Origin: Trichomonas tenax | Lineage: Eukaryota; Parabasalia; Trichomonadida; Trichomonadidae | NCBI GenBank assembly: GCA_023091735.1 | Contig: JALKBU010001082.1 | Location: forward strand, 1 to 17,064 | Direction: 5' to 3' | DNA length: 17,064 bases | Shown: one piece after another, positions 7,319-15,241 of the stretch | Numbering within the stretch: position 1 is the first letter of the stretch | Layout of the letters: the number at the start of each line of letters is the position of its first letter | Position numbers and translations under genes: made by a program | Notes under the pieces: generated by a model | The model's input: the letters and a program-made list of their open reading frames with translations, nothing else | What the model was told of the DNA's origin: nothing | Database searches by the model: none

Positions 7319-9073
7319 ATGAAATCATTGAAACCATTCGTTGACTACGCAACGTATGCATTTAATGCCAAACAATCAGAAAGTACTATTAAATTAAAAT
7401 ATGGTGATTTGGAAATACTTTTAAAAGATGGTAAGTTTCAATTTGTGTCAAAAGGTGGGGCAATTATTTCCAACATTAAAGAAATAATGTTTATGAATTC
7501 AAAAATTAAGGGTCTAACTGATGATATAACAACTATTCCACCAGAAGAACAACGATTTTATGCATTGAATGCATTCCCAAAAATATTAAAAATTGGTAAA
7601 TATGATCTGAATGAAGACTTTATTACAAACTTTTTAAATGATATATCAAATAAAGTCGATAAACTAACATTTGAAAATGAAGTAAATAGAATTAATGACT
7701 CACTTAATACAAAAGCAAGTATTGAATACGTTAATGATGAATTAATGAAAAAGGTGGATGTTTCCGTTTTTAATGATGAAGTGAATAGAATTAATGACTC
7801 ACTTAATACTAAAGCAAGTATTGAATACGTTAATGATGAATTAAATACTAAGGTGGACATTTCCGTTTATGAATCAGATAAAGCAAAAATTAATGACTCA
7901 CTCAATACTAAAGCAAGTATTGAATACGTTAATGATTCATTAATGAATAAAGCCGATAAAGAACATAAACACCCAGAATTAGAGGAAAAAATAAATACAA
8001 AAGCAAATATTAATCACACTCATTATATACGTAAAGGAGAGAATATGCCCATCGGTAATGTTTACACAATAATAAATAAAGGAGGTAATGAATGGATTAG
8101 AATTGTATATGACATGACAAAAGCACAAGGTACAATATTTAGAGTTAGCGATAAAAATTTCACAATTGAATTTACAACTGTTTATTCACAAATACATTAT
8201 TATTTTAGACATGATGACGAAAACATGACATTTAAAATATTAGGTGATAGATTCACTGGTGATTTGATGACCACCGTTTATGTTGCATTAGTTGATGTAG
8301 TCGAAAATGTAGGTGATGAATTAGATAAAAAGGCGGACATTAACCACACACATGAGGAATTCATGAAATTAAACATTAGGGGGAATTTAAATGCACAAAG
8401 TATAACACCAGGATTAATTGATTTAAATAATTCATACATTACATATATGGGTGATAGTCTATATTTACAATCTGTGGGGGATATAAATATCGATGCACAA
8501 GGTAAAAATTATTATTTAAATGATGAGTTGGATAAATTAAATGATAAGTTAGATACTAAAGCTGATATTAATCATACACATACAGAGTTTGATCGTCTTC
8601 AAGTAAAGCATTTAAATCTAGTTAACAACCTTTTTATTAGAAACAATCCACTATTTGACTTGATTTATCCAGTTGGTTCGATTTATATATCCATGAATAG
8701 TACTAATCCTTTTGAATTGTTTGGCATTGGTACATGGACACAGATAACAGATAGATTCCTATATTGTGCTAATAGTAGTAATCAAACTGGTGGTTCTAAA
8801 AAGATATCTGTTGATAATTTACCATCACATAGCCACGGGGTTAATATAAATACTAATTGGGCTGGAGAACATACACATAAATATTGGACTGCGCAAAGGC
8901 TTAAAGGATCTGATGGTGGTTCTGGTCAGCATTTATCTTGGTGGCAGGAAAATGATACAACTGCTGGTGGTAGTCATTATCATAATATTAATGGTAATAC
9001 ATCAAATGTTGGTTCAGGTACCGATTACATGCCACCATACATTACAGTTTATGCTTGGTATAGAAGATCGTAA
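7319..9073 (+). CDS. Phage tail-fibre/collar-like protein (584 aa), candidate receptor-binding fibre
   Basis: Residues 1-110 are probably the attachment domain. Three 33-residue repeats follow (nt 7685 to about 7955), each with INDSLNTKASIEYVND, after one degenerate copy. Next come three NHTH motifs (TKANINHTH, KKADINHTH, TKADINHTH), as found in phage tail fibres where paired histidines bind metal along a trimeric shaft. From about residue 447 the C terminus matches the phage tail-collar/fibre pattern: PVGSIYISMNSTNPFELFG, GTWTQITDRFLYC, NLPSHSHG, several HTH/HYHN motifs and a final MPPYITVYAWYRRS. It probably forms a trimeric spike for host attachment. Such phage-type fibres in a eukaryotic element suggest horizontal acquisition. 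The last 25 bases overlap the end of the convergent 82-aa gene. Confidence 0.85.
   Translation: MKSLKPFVDYATYAFNAKQSESTIKLKYGDLEILLKDGKFQFVSKGGAIISNIKEIMFMNSKIKGLTDDITTIPPEEQRFYALNAFPKILKIGKYDLNEDFITNFLNDISNKVDKLTFENEVNRINDSLNTKASIEYVNDELMKKVDVSVFNDEVNRINDSLNTKASIEYVNDELNTKVDISVYESDKAKINDSLNTKASIEYVNDSLMNKADKEHKHPELEEKINTKANINHTHYIRKGENMPIGNVYTIINKGGNEWIRIVYDMTKAQGTIFRVSDKNFTIEFTTVYSQIHYYFRHDDENMTFKILGDRFTGDLMTTVYVALVDVVENVGDELDKKADINHTHEEFMKLNIRGNLNAQSITPGLIDLNNSYITYMGDSLYLQSVGDINIDAQGKNYYLNDELDKLNDKLDTKADINHTHTEFDRLQVKHLNLVNNLFIRNNPLFDLIYPVGSIYISMNSTNPFELFGIGTWTQITDRFLYCANSSNQTGGSKKISVDNLPSHSHGVNINTNWAGEHTHKYWTAQRLKGSDGGSGQHLSWWQENDTTAGGSHYHNINGNTSNVGSGTDYMPPYITVYAWYRRS
7685..7955 (+). repeat. 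99-bp tandem repeats in the fibre gene
   Basis: Units begin at 7685, 7784 and 7883, exactly 99 bases (33 codons) apart, and the third is partial. The core encoding NDSLNTKASIEYVND is almost base-identical between units, pointing to recent duplication or ongoing homogenisation. Repeat number probably sets fibre length. Confidence 0.9.
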
Positions 9074-9297
9074 ACATCTTTTAAATATTTATCTTTATTG
9101 AATGGTTCCCTACCAATTAATGCGTTTATTTTATTGAACTCATTTATTTTTGCATCTGATAACTTTATCAATGTTCTAAGTGTGTTTAATCTTTCAATTT
9201 CTTTTTCCTTTTCTTCATCACTTAATTTTATATTCTTTGTTTTTAAGTAATGAATTTTGGACTTAATTCTATTTAATACTGTAATTTTTGATTCCAT
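9049..9297 (-). CDS. Small helical/coiled-coil protein (82 aa)
   Basis: The sequence is highly charged and helical, with heptad-like leucine/isoleucine spacing over residues 5-55 (IKLSDEEKEKEIERLNTL). It has no cysteine and no recognisable domain. It has its own promoter motif (9298-9322) and is the last gene of the leftward arm. Its final codons overlap the fibre gene by 25 bases tail to tail. Function is unknown; a coiled-coil scaffold or regulatory role is only a guess. Confidence 0.65.
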   Translation of the reverse strand: MESKITVLNRIKSKIHYLKTKNIKLSDEEKEKEIERLNTLRTLIKLSDAKINEFNKINALIGREPFNKDKYLKDVYDLLYQA

Positions 9298-9322
9298 TTT
9301 TATTTAGAAATAAAAATATTTA
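9298..9322 (-). promoter_or_regulatory. Promoter motif of the 82-aa gene
   Basis: On the minus strand TAAATATTTTTATTTCTAAATAAAA directly precedes the ATG at 9297, matching the common signal and supporting a real gene. Confidence 0.5.
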
Positions 9323-9329
9323 ATTTATT

Positions 9330-10968
9330 TCAAAATTTATCAAAATAGTAACGAGTGATAAAATATATTGGAACTTCTATTATTTGATTGCTTACCTTAA
9401 CTAAAGCATTACCATTAATATATCGTATAAATTCACCTACTGTGTCAAATCGACGTCTTCTTTTTGTCATTGATTTATCAGTTTTTCCATAATCAAGATG
9501 TATCATTACCTTATCACCCTCTTTAAAGTTCATTAGTCCATTTTTAATTTGCTCAGTTTTGATTTCATTCAATTTTTCAGTCTGTTTTCGTATGTATTCC
9601 CACTCTTTAGAAATATTGGTGTGCATTTCTATTGGTTTCATGTTTATCATTCTATGCCATGTGTTATTATAATAATAAACTAATTGTTGAATGATGTGGT
9701 CATGGTTACCATCCCAGTTAATTTGACCGTTAACACCTAAAGCATCCCTTAATGTTCTCATTACTGAATCAACTATTTTATTATGAAATGTATAAGGTGA
9801 TGATGAAAAGTAAAAGTTAATGTTTGGAAAATATTTATCCATTGCTGATTTAAAACCTTTATCGCCATCACCTCTGATATTATTAACCAGGTGATTAAAT
9901 CTTATTTGTTCCTGATCGATTAAATATTGAATTGCTTGCCTCGTTTCTTGCTCTGATTTATTCAATACCCTAATACAATACAAATATCTAGTATTAATGT
10001 TTATTGCGAATAAGTAAGTAATGTGTCCCTTTGAATGCTCTAAATGGTCAATTTCCCATGAATACGGTGAAGGTGCAAATGATGGACGACTAAATTTTTC
10101 TTTTAATGGTTGGATCTTTGGGTCATTTGGTTTAATCAATAAATCAAATTTACCTTTAAAATCTTTTTGTTTTCTTTCTGATTGAAATGGATAAGGTAGC
10201 GTAAATAATTCTTCATTTATTTTAGGTGGAGGTGGTAAATTATTTTGGCTCTTCGAGCCTGGGACCGAAGGTCCTTGGATTTTTATTTTATCCGCTTTAA
10301 TTTGTTTAGATTTGGGTAATTTAGGTTTGTTATATATTTCAGGGTGAACACGGTTAATTTGTTTTAAATATGCTGTATATAATGGTTTGATATACTTTGA
10401 TGCTTCTATTTTATGATTTAAAATGAATTCGAGCAATTGATCCTCAGTCAATAATGAAGCGTTTGATGGTTTCACTAATGCATCGTAAATTATGGCTTGA
10501 GCCTCATTAATGGTGCTCTGCACCTGGGTGCTATGCGCCTTTATTTGTTGAATATTCTGAGATAAAGTTTTTGGCTCTTTGAGCCTGGGACCGAAGGTCC
10601 TTGGTTTTTTGGGTGGTGGTTGTTGCTGTTGAGGTGATTTTTTATGCTTAGATTTTGCGTTAGGATCATATAAATGATATAACTCATCAATATCTTTATC
10701 AGTTAAAATTGGATCTTTGAAATCTTTTAATTGTTTTAGTTGTGCTTTACTTTTACCTTCTGAATATCTTTTTTCTTGAATGTTATTTTTAATCTTACTC
10801 ATCACATACACATGTCTACGTTTTACTTCATTTGAATATTTTGGATAAAACATCCATATCATCACCCGTAATATTTTTGTCATACTTTTGAAGTATTGAT
10901 TTTAAATCATAATATGATAAATATGGTTTAGTACTTGCTAACTCATCAATAAGAATATTTAAGTCCAT
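9330..10968 (-). CDS. RVE-family (retroviral-type) integrase, +1 frameshift near the N terminus
   Basis: The 517-residue frame (10883-9330) holds a disordered Pro/Gln/Lys-rich N-terminal third, an RNase H-like integrase core and an SH3-like C-terminal domain (FKEGDKVMIHLDYGKTDKS onward). Catalytic candidates in that numbering are D279 (SWEIDH), D339 (RGDGDKGF) and D372 (FHNKIVDSVMRTLRD); the last is Asp where Glu is usual. It would insert the linear element DNA into host chromosomes. The true start is probably the ATG at 10968, behind a good promoter block. That frame runs to a TGA at 10830-10828, and joining it to the main frame needs one base skipped near 10837-10842, in a run of four A. 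Three GC hairpin pairs interrupt the Pro-rich third. It lies downstream of the 122-aa gene in the leftward arm. Confidence 0.9.
10247..10274 (-). repeat. GC hairpin pair f, in the integrase gene
   Basis: Plus-strand reading: GGCTC-TTC-GAGCC (10247-10259), linker TG, GGACC-GAA-GGTCC (10262-10274). It differs from pair h (10573-10600) by one loop base but is translated in another frame, giving GPSVPGSKS. Confidence 0.9.
10512..10539 (-). repeat. GC hairpin pair g, in the integrase gene
   Basis: Plus-strand reading: GGTGC-TCT-GCACC (10512-10524), linker TG, GGTGC-TAT-GCGCC (10527-10539; one T.G pair). It lies in the linker-like N-terminal third. Confidence 0.85.
10573..10600 (-). repeat. GC hairpin pair h, in the integrase gene
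   Basis: Plus-strand reading: GGCTC-TTT-GAGCC (10573-10585), linker TG, GGACC-GAA-GGTCC (10588-10600). It matches pair f in 27 of 28 bases but is read as TFGPRLKEPK, a different frame. Confidence 0.9.
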
Positions 10969-10990
10969 TTATTCAAAAATAAAAACTTAA
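10969..10990 (-). promoter_or_regulatory. Integrase promoter motif
   Basis: On the minus strand TTAAGTTTTTATTTTTGAATAA directly precedes the ATG at 10968. This strongly suggests the gene originally began there and not at 10883, which has no such block. Confidence 0.55.
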
Positions 10991-11000
10991 AACCTAGGGG

Positions 11001-11369
11001 TTACACGTTATTGTTGTTAGCCAAAATATTAAAACCATTAGCAATGTATTGATATGCCTGATTATGCGTTGGGTTTTCAAGTACTTGGTCAAATGGTGGT
11101 GTCCATATCTCCTCATGGTTACGGTAAAATCCAACGGTAGAAATATTATGTCCATTAAATTGAACCTCAGCGGTGTATCTGTTATCAACTCCATTACTTC
11201 TAATATTTAATCCATTACGACCAGCGGTATATCTTAATTCAGGCAAAGTGTTATTTTGTTGTCTAAGTTGATTATAACCTACTCTAAATGCATTTTCTGC
11301 TGCATTCATGGCTCTACGAGCCTGGACCCCTTGGGGTCTTCTACGTCTTGGTTGTCTGTTTCCACTCAT
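11001..11369 (-). CDS. Small Arg-rich protein (122 aa), possible nucleic-acid-binding
   Basis: The N terminus (MSGNRQPRRRRPQGVQARRA) is strongly basic. The remainder is Asn/Gln-rich with predicted short strands (ELRYTAGRNGLNIRS; RYTAEVQFNGHNISTVGFY) and a helical C-terminal segment. I recognise no family. The basic tail suggests binding to DNA or RNA, for example as a packaged core protein, but this is inference. Part of that basic tail (residues about 11-20) is encoded by a GC hairpin pair at 11310-11338, so some of the basic character may be incidental. It lies between polymerase and integrase with its own promoter block (11370-11392). Confidence 0.75.
   Translation of the reverse strand: MSGNRQPRRRRPQGVQARRAMNAAENAFRVGYNQLRQQNNTLPELRYTAGRNGLNIRSNGVDNRYTAEVQFNGHNISTVGFYRNHEEIWTPPFDQVLENPTHNQAYQYIANGFNILANNNNV
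11310..11338 (-). repeat. GC hairpin pair i, in the 122-aa gene
   Basis: Plus-strand reading: GGCTC-TAC-GAGCC (11310-11322), linker TG, then GACCC-CTTG-GGGTC (11325-11338). The first hairpin and linker match pairs f and h; the second has a variant stem. Confidence 0.85.
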
Positions 11370-11392
11370 TTATTTAAAAATAAAATATTCAA
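11370..11392 (-). promoter_or_regulatory. Promoter motif of the 122-aa gene
   Basis: On the minus strand TTGAATATTTTATTTTTAAATAA directly precedes ATG 11369, in the common pattern. Confidence 0.5.
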
Positions 11393-11421
11393 ATTGATTT
11401 TAAAGACTTACATAATTAGCA

Positions 11422-11447
11422 GAGTTTAAACTCCGGCGTAATACGCC
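11422..11447 (-). repeat. GC hairpin pair j, over the polymerase stop codon
   Basis: GAGTTTAAACTC (11422-11433), a 12-base palindrome, contains the polymerase stop codon. It is followed after one base by the perfect 5-3-5 hairpin GGCGT-AAT-ACGCC (11435-11447) in the last codons. The first arm is AT-richer than the other family members. Confidence 0.65.
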
Positions 11448-14400
11448 TCAGAGATAAAAGGCATACAACATCCATTTTCATGAACTACTGCTTTAGTGTG
11501 TGAACCTGTTAATGCTGTTTTATTGATTGATAACCTTGTCATTTGTCCATTCTTTAATTGTAGTCCTATATTCTCACCGTCATAAGTGACACCATTTTTA
11601 ACAACATTAAGGTATTTATCAGATGTTAATTGTTTGTTTTGTTTCATTGATACACCCTTCATTTTTAAGGCTAAACGTTTAAATGAATCTGTTCCAATTT
11701 CTCCGTTAAAAGATGTGTAGCATTTAGGACATAAAGCGATCATATTATCACCTTGTTTTTCGATTGTTAAACCTAATAATTTCTTTTCGTGTGCTTTTTC
11801 CTCTGCTTTATTATTTAATTTTGGTTTAAATTTATCATTGAAACAGAAGAAATCAAATGGTGCAAATTGATAAATATAACGATCATAAAATGTTTTATTT
11901 TTGATGATTGCCTGAAATGCTTGAGTGTTAGGTAGTGATGGATCACCAGCAATAGCCCAATATGAGGAATCAGTGTCACCCTCAATAAAATGAAATCTGT
12001 TCACATCCATGCACTTATACATGAAGTCATAAATAAAAACTAAATACCAATATTTAGCATTATCAAGAGTGAAGAATGCCTCTTGTAAACATGTATCACA
12101 GCGATAAAATCTATCTTTCATCATAACCTGATATGTATCTTCACCTATTTCACGGATGTTTTTGAATTTGTTTGACATACATGCAACACGTGCTTTTTGT
12201 TCATTCATAATTTTAGTTTTTGCATAATTTTGTGTGTTCATAGCATCATAACCATATGAACCATTTAATGAAATTTTACAGAATAAACCCTTTCCTTTAT
12301 TACCTTCTAACTCTGCTTTTTGTCTTTCATTCATGAACTCATTTGCAAATGTATTAAAACATGTGTTTTTAGTAAATGTTAATATTGATTGTATATCGTC
12401 AATGATAAAATGAAATCTATCTATAAGATACCATAAGTAGTATGATGAAAATGGCATGAATGTACCATGTGTACTTGCTAATTGAGTTAATTTCCTCTGT
12501 TTTTGATCTATGGGTAAATTGTTTGATTTCATGTAATTATACATAAATGAACCAATTGTTTTCTCATCGGTTGTTATTTCAAGATTTCGGATGATAGGTA
12601 AAAAGTTTATATATTCATTAATATATTGTTCATCAATGTGACCCTTAACCTCTGCAACAAAGAGGGTATCTTTTCTTCTAATAATACCCAATGCTTTTGC
12701 TTTCTTCGTTGCTGTATCACAAATTAAAACTTCATTTAAACGTCCTGGCATGTACATCCTACCGTTAGTGTATTTAATAAATTCATGCTTATTTGATGAA
12801 AACGATGAAGGATATAATGAATTAAAATCAACACCCACAAAATGTGTCATTATGTTATCAGTGTCTTTATTCGATACTGTTTTTGTTAATGGGTCATATG
12901 ATAACTTATTTATATGTGTAATTCCTTTAAGATTTACTCTATGCTGAACATTTGAAAGACCACCAGTGATACCATTACGGAGGATATGATATGCTTCAAC
13001 TGAATCTAAAGTCATTGGTAAATCATTTTTGAGTGCATAGTTTCTTAAATTAATTCTTAATCTTTGTATATCTTCATCTTTGTTAGATTTAACAACATTA
13101 CAATAACAACACATTAATTGACAATTTTCTTTTGTATGTGGTTTTTCATTATCTATTCTATCTAATGTTGGCTTGTTGTCATATGTAAATGCTTTACCAC
13201 ACATTTTGCATTTAGAAGATAAAATTAAATCATGGAAATATTGGTAATCATTCATTGAAACATTATTTTTAGTATCTCTTTTTGCCTTTTCATCTTGTTT
13301 CTTGTATGAATCAACTTTATATTTCCAATATTTTTTAGTTAATTCAAAATTCGATTCAATATCTTCCTCAGGGTATTTTTCATTAGGGTCAAAGTGTTTA
13401 TATGCTAAAGCGTAACGAATCATTGATGCATTAGATGAAAGACTTAAATTATGAAGCATGTCGATTTTATAAACAAATGTTTCCTCAATGATTTTATCAA
13501 TTGGATCAATCATGATTTCGACGTCTTTATTGCAGTAATGAATGAAGTAATCGAGACGGTTTTTAAAGTTTGCATAATCGGAAAGATAGATTTGATAATC
13601 AGAATCTGATATTGTTTCTTTTGTAAGTGCTGAATAAAATGATTCTTGTGTGAATGGTTCAGTCTTGAATAATTCAGTTTCCCAGTTCTCCCATGTGATG
13701 AATTGATAAGGAAAGAAAGACTTAACGCGTGATTTATTGTTTCCGAAATCTTGAGTGAATTGATCCAATGTACCACCTGCTATATAATTCCTGATGTCAA
13801 TAAATCTTAAACTATAAGGACACTCATTTTTCTTAACTGTTATTTGTTTAAATTGTGATGAGGAACCAAGGATAGATTTTATTTTCCATTTAGCTGTATT
13901 TAAGTCACGAAGAATAAGGTTTAAATCAAACTTTCCAGAGTTGAAACCAATAACATTAACTGTGTTAAATTCTTCATTTAATAACTCATTTAATTGTTCA
14001 TTATCTTCCAAATTAGTATATTGTTTAATATTTGCATCTGATACTTCTGCAGCAACATTAAATAACCACTCGATCCAATCCGCAATAAATGTCTCAGATG
14101 AGACTAAGCAAAAGTTTTTAGTAAATGTTCTAGAACGGGCTGGAAGCCCTGGGGCACTTTGTGCCGAGTCAGTTTTAACTGTCGATGAGACCATAAATGG
14201 TTTCAAGTATGCGTTTAATGTTGCACATTCTGATAATTGTAGTTCTTCATTTGTTTCTAATGTTTCAAAATCAAAAGTAATATAATATCTTGTGGGTCTA
14301 AAATACTCTTGTAAATTGTGGGCTAATAACCATTGATATATTTTTTGTTTTGTAATGTGTGGAGCATATGGTTGTTGAGTCTTGTTTAATTGAACATCTT

Positions 14401-14905
14401 GAATCAATCGACCATTGTTTTCTTTGCACTTTTCACAATGCTTAAGAAATCGTGACTGATGCTTTCTTTCTGGATCATCACGGATTGAATAAACCTCTTC
14501 TTTGCAATATGGACAAACTCTATAACCAGTTAATGATTCCACATCTGTTATTCTGTCGGCGTGAAGTTTACCACTCGGTGATTGAGTTAGGAGAATGTTA
14601 ACAATTGGAAATTCAGGATCTACGACAATAGAATCAATTAAATTAAATTGAACTTTATTTATATCAACATCATCAGGTTGTGGTTCTACAAAGTAATAAT
14701 CAATATTAATATTGAATTTACGACATAAATCCTCTGATTCTGATGAAACATCGAATCCTTCATATGCATCAATAGCCTCATTTAAATAACTTCTACGAGT
14801 TTTAGGATTAACACCATCAGGAATATTATAAAACTGTTTAAACTTCTTTTTTCCTTCAGCTCTAATACCATTGTCATTTAACATCGTTTTTACTTTTTGG
14901 CTCAT
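11426..14905 (-). CDS. polB: Protein-primed family B DNA polymerase (1159 aa) with an HNH-like insert
   Basis: It replicates the linear element from protein-primed ends. Exonuclease motifs: FDFET (D212/E214), FNSGKFD (N322, D327) and YCNKD (Y457, D461). Polymerase motifs: A, VDFNSLYPS (D693); B, KISLNGSYG (K877-G885); C, EGDTDS (D977/D979); and a KMKG segment near 1081-1084. Between exonuclease and palm lies an HNH-type zinc module: C566/C569, LDRID (581-585), H590, N594, C599/C602 and N603-K606. An N-terminal CPYC...HCEKC cluster (131-160) may bind zinc, as may CxxC pairs at 936/939 and 1059/1062. A hairpin pair encodes residues 247-257. The frame is intact throughout. Start 14905 follows a clear promoter block. 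A terminal-protein domain is not obvious. Confidence 0.95.
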   Translation of the reverse strand: MSQKVKTMLNDNGIRAEGKKKFKQFYNIPDGVNPKTRRSYLNEAIDAYEGFDVSSESEDLCRKFNINIDYYFVEPQPDDVDINKVQFNLIDSIVVDPEFPIVNILLTQSPSGKLHADRITDVESLTGYRVCPYCKEEVYSIRDDPERKHQSRFLKHCEKCKENNGRLIQDVQLNKTQQPYAPHITKQKIYQWLLAHNLQEYFRPTRYYITFDFETLETNEELQLSECATLNAYLKPFMVSSTVKTDSAQSAPGLPARSRTFTKNFCLVSSETFIADWIEWLFNVAAEVSDANIKQYTNLEDNEQLNELLNEEFNTVNVIGFNSGKFDLNLILRDLNTAKWKIKSILGSSSQFKQITVKKNECPYSLRFIDIRNYIAGGTLDQFTQDFGNNKSRVKSFFPYQFITWENWETELFKTEPFTQESFYSALTKETISDSDYQIYLSDYANFKNRLDYFIHYCNKDVEIMIDPIDKIIEETFVYKIDMLHNLSLSSNASMIRYALAYKHFDPNEKYPEEDIESNFELTKKYWKYKVDSYKKQDEKAKRDTKNNVSMNDYQYFHDLILSSKCKMCGKAFTYDNKPTLDRIDNEKPHTKENCQLMCCYCNVVKSNKDEDIQRLRINLRNYALKNDLPMTLDSVEAYHILRNGITGGLSNVQHRVNLKGITHINKLSYDPLTKTVSNKDTDNIMTHFVGVDFNSLYPSSFSSNKHEFIKYTNGRMYMPGRLNEVLICDTATKKAKALGIIRRKDTLFVAEVKGHIDEQYINEYINFLPIIRNLEITTDEKTIGSFMYNYMKSNNLPIDQKQRKLTQLASTHGTFMPFSSYYLWYLIDRFHFIIDDIQSILTFTKNTCFNTFANEFMNERQKAELEGNKGKGLFCKISLNGSYGYDAMNTQNYAKTKIMNEQKARVACMSNKFKNIREIGEDTYQVMMKDRFYRCDTCLQEAFFTLDNAKYWYLVFIYDFMYKCMDVNRFHFIEGDTDSSYWAIAGDPSLPNTQAFQAIIKNKTFYDRYIYQFAPFDFFCFNDKFKPKLNNKAEEKAHEKKLLGLTIEKQGDNMIALCPKCYTSFNGEIGTDSFKRLALKMKGVSMKQNKQLTSDKYLNVVKNGVTYDGENIGLQLKNGQMTRLSINKTALTGSHTKAVVHENGCCMPFISEAYYAGV
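14137..14165 (-). repeat. GC hairpin pair k, in the polymerase gene
   Basis: Plus-strand reading: GGGCT-GGA-AGCCC (14137-14149), linker TGG, then GGCAC-TTT-GTGCC (14153-14165). It encodes residues 247-257 (DSAQSAPGLPA), a loop between exonuclease motifs I and II. Confidence 0.85.
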
Positions 14906-14945
14906 TTATGTAAGAATAAAAAATAAAAAATAAAATAAAAATAAA
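14906..14945 (-). promoter_or_regulatory. Polymerase promoter motif
   Basis: On the minus strand a long T-rich tract (repeats of TTTTATTT) ends in TTCTTACATAA before ATG 14905. It is the longest T-rich block in the element. Confidence 0.5.
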
Positions 14946-14953
14946 GTTAATTT

Positions 14954-15217
14954 TTAAATCGAGTTTTTATTATACCAATTAAAAATTTCTATAACTCTAT
15001 CAATTGAGAAAACAATGTGGATGGTGGAGTCATGACTCATAAACTCTTCAAAATTAATTGTTCTGATAACAAATTCATTTCTTCCTTTTTGTTCTTTAAT
15101 TTCGATTAATAATATTGGCATTCCTTTATCATTAAATAGTGTATATTTTGAATGTGAAAGATGAAATTCTATACCTTCAAGTCTTAATATATCATCAAAA
15201 ATTAAACCATTAAACAT
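14954..15217 (-). CDS. Hypothetical 87-aa protein
   Basis: A small compact protein with alternating hydrophobic strands (LEGIEFHLSHSKYTLFND; MPILLIEIKEQ; NEFVIRTINFEEF) and an amphipathic C-terminal helix (VIEIFNWYNKNS). It looks like a small alpha/beta fold with no cysteine and no catalytic motif that I recognise. It lies between the 398-aa gene and the polymerase, with its own promoter block (15218-15237), suggesting a role with the replication genes. Function unknown. Confidence 0.7.
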   Translation of the reverse strand: MFNGLIFDDILRLEGIEFHLSHSKYTLFNDKGMPILLIEIKEQKGRNEFVIRTINFEEFMSHDSTIHIVFSIDRVIEIFNWYNKNSI

Positions 15218-15237
15218 TTATGTAAAAAATAAAATTC
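15218..15237 (-). promoter_or_regulatory. Promoter motif of the 87-aa gene
   Basis: On the minus strand GAATTTTATTTTTTACATAA precedes ATG 15217. Its final TTACATAA is shared with the polymerase promoter. Confidence 0.5.
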
Positions 15238-15241
15238 GTTT

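Noticed and set aside
8913..9101. Rightward 62-codon frame within the end of the fibre gene
   Set aside because: Out-of-frame shadow of the His/Gly-rich fibre C terminus.
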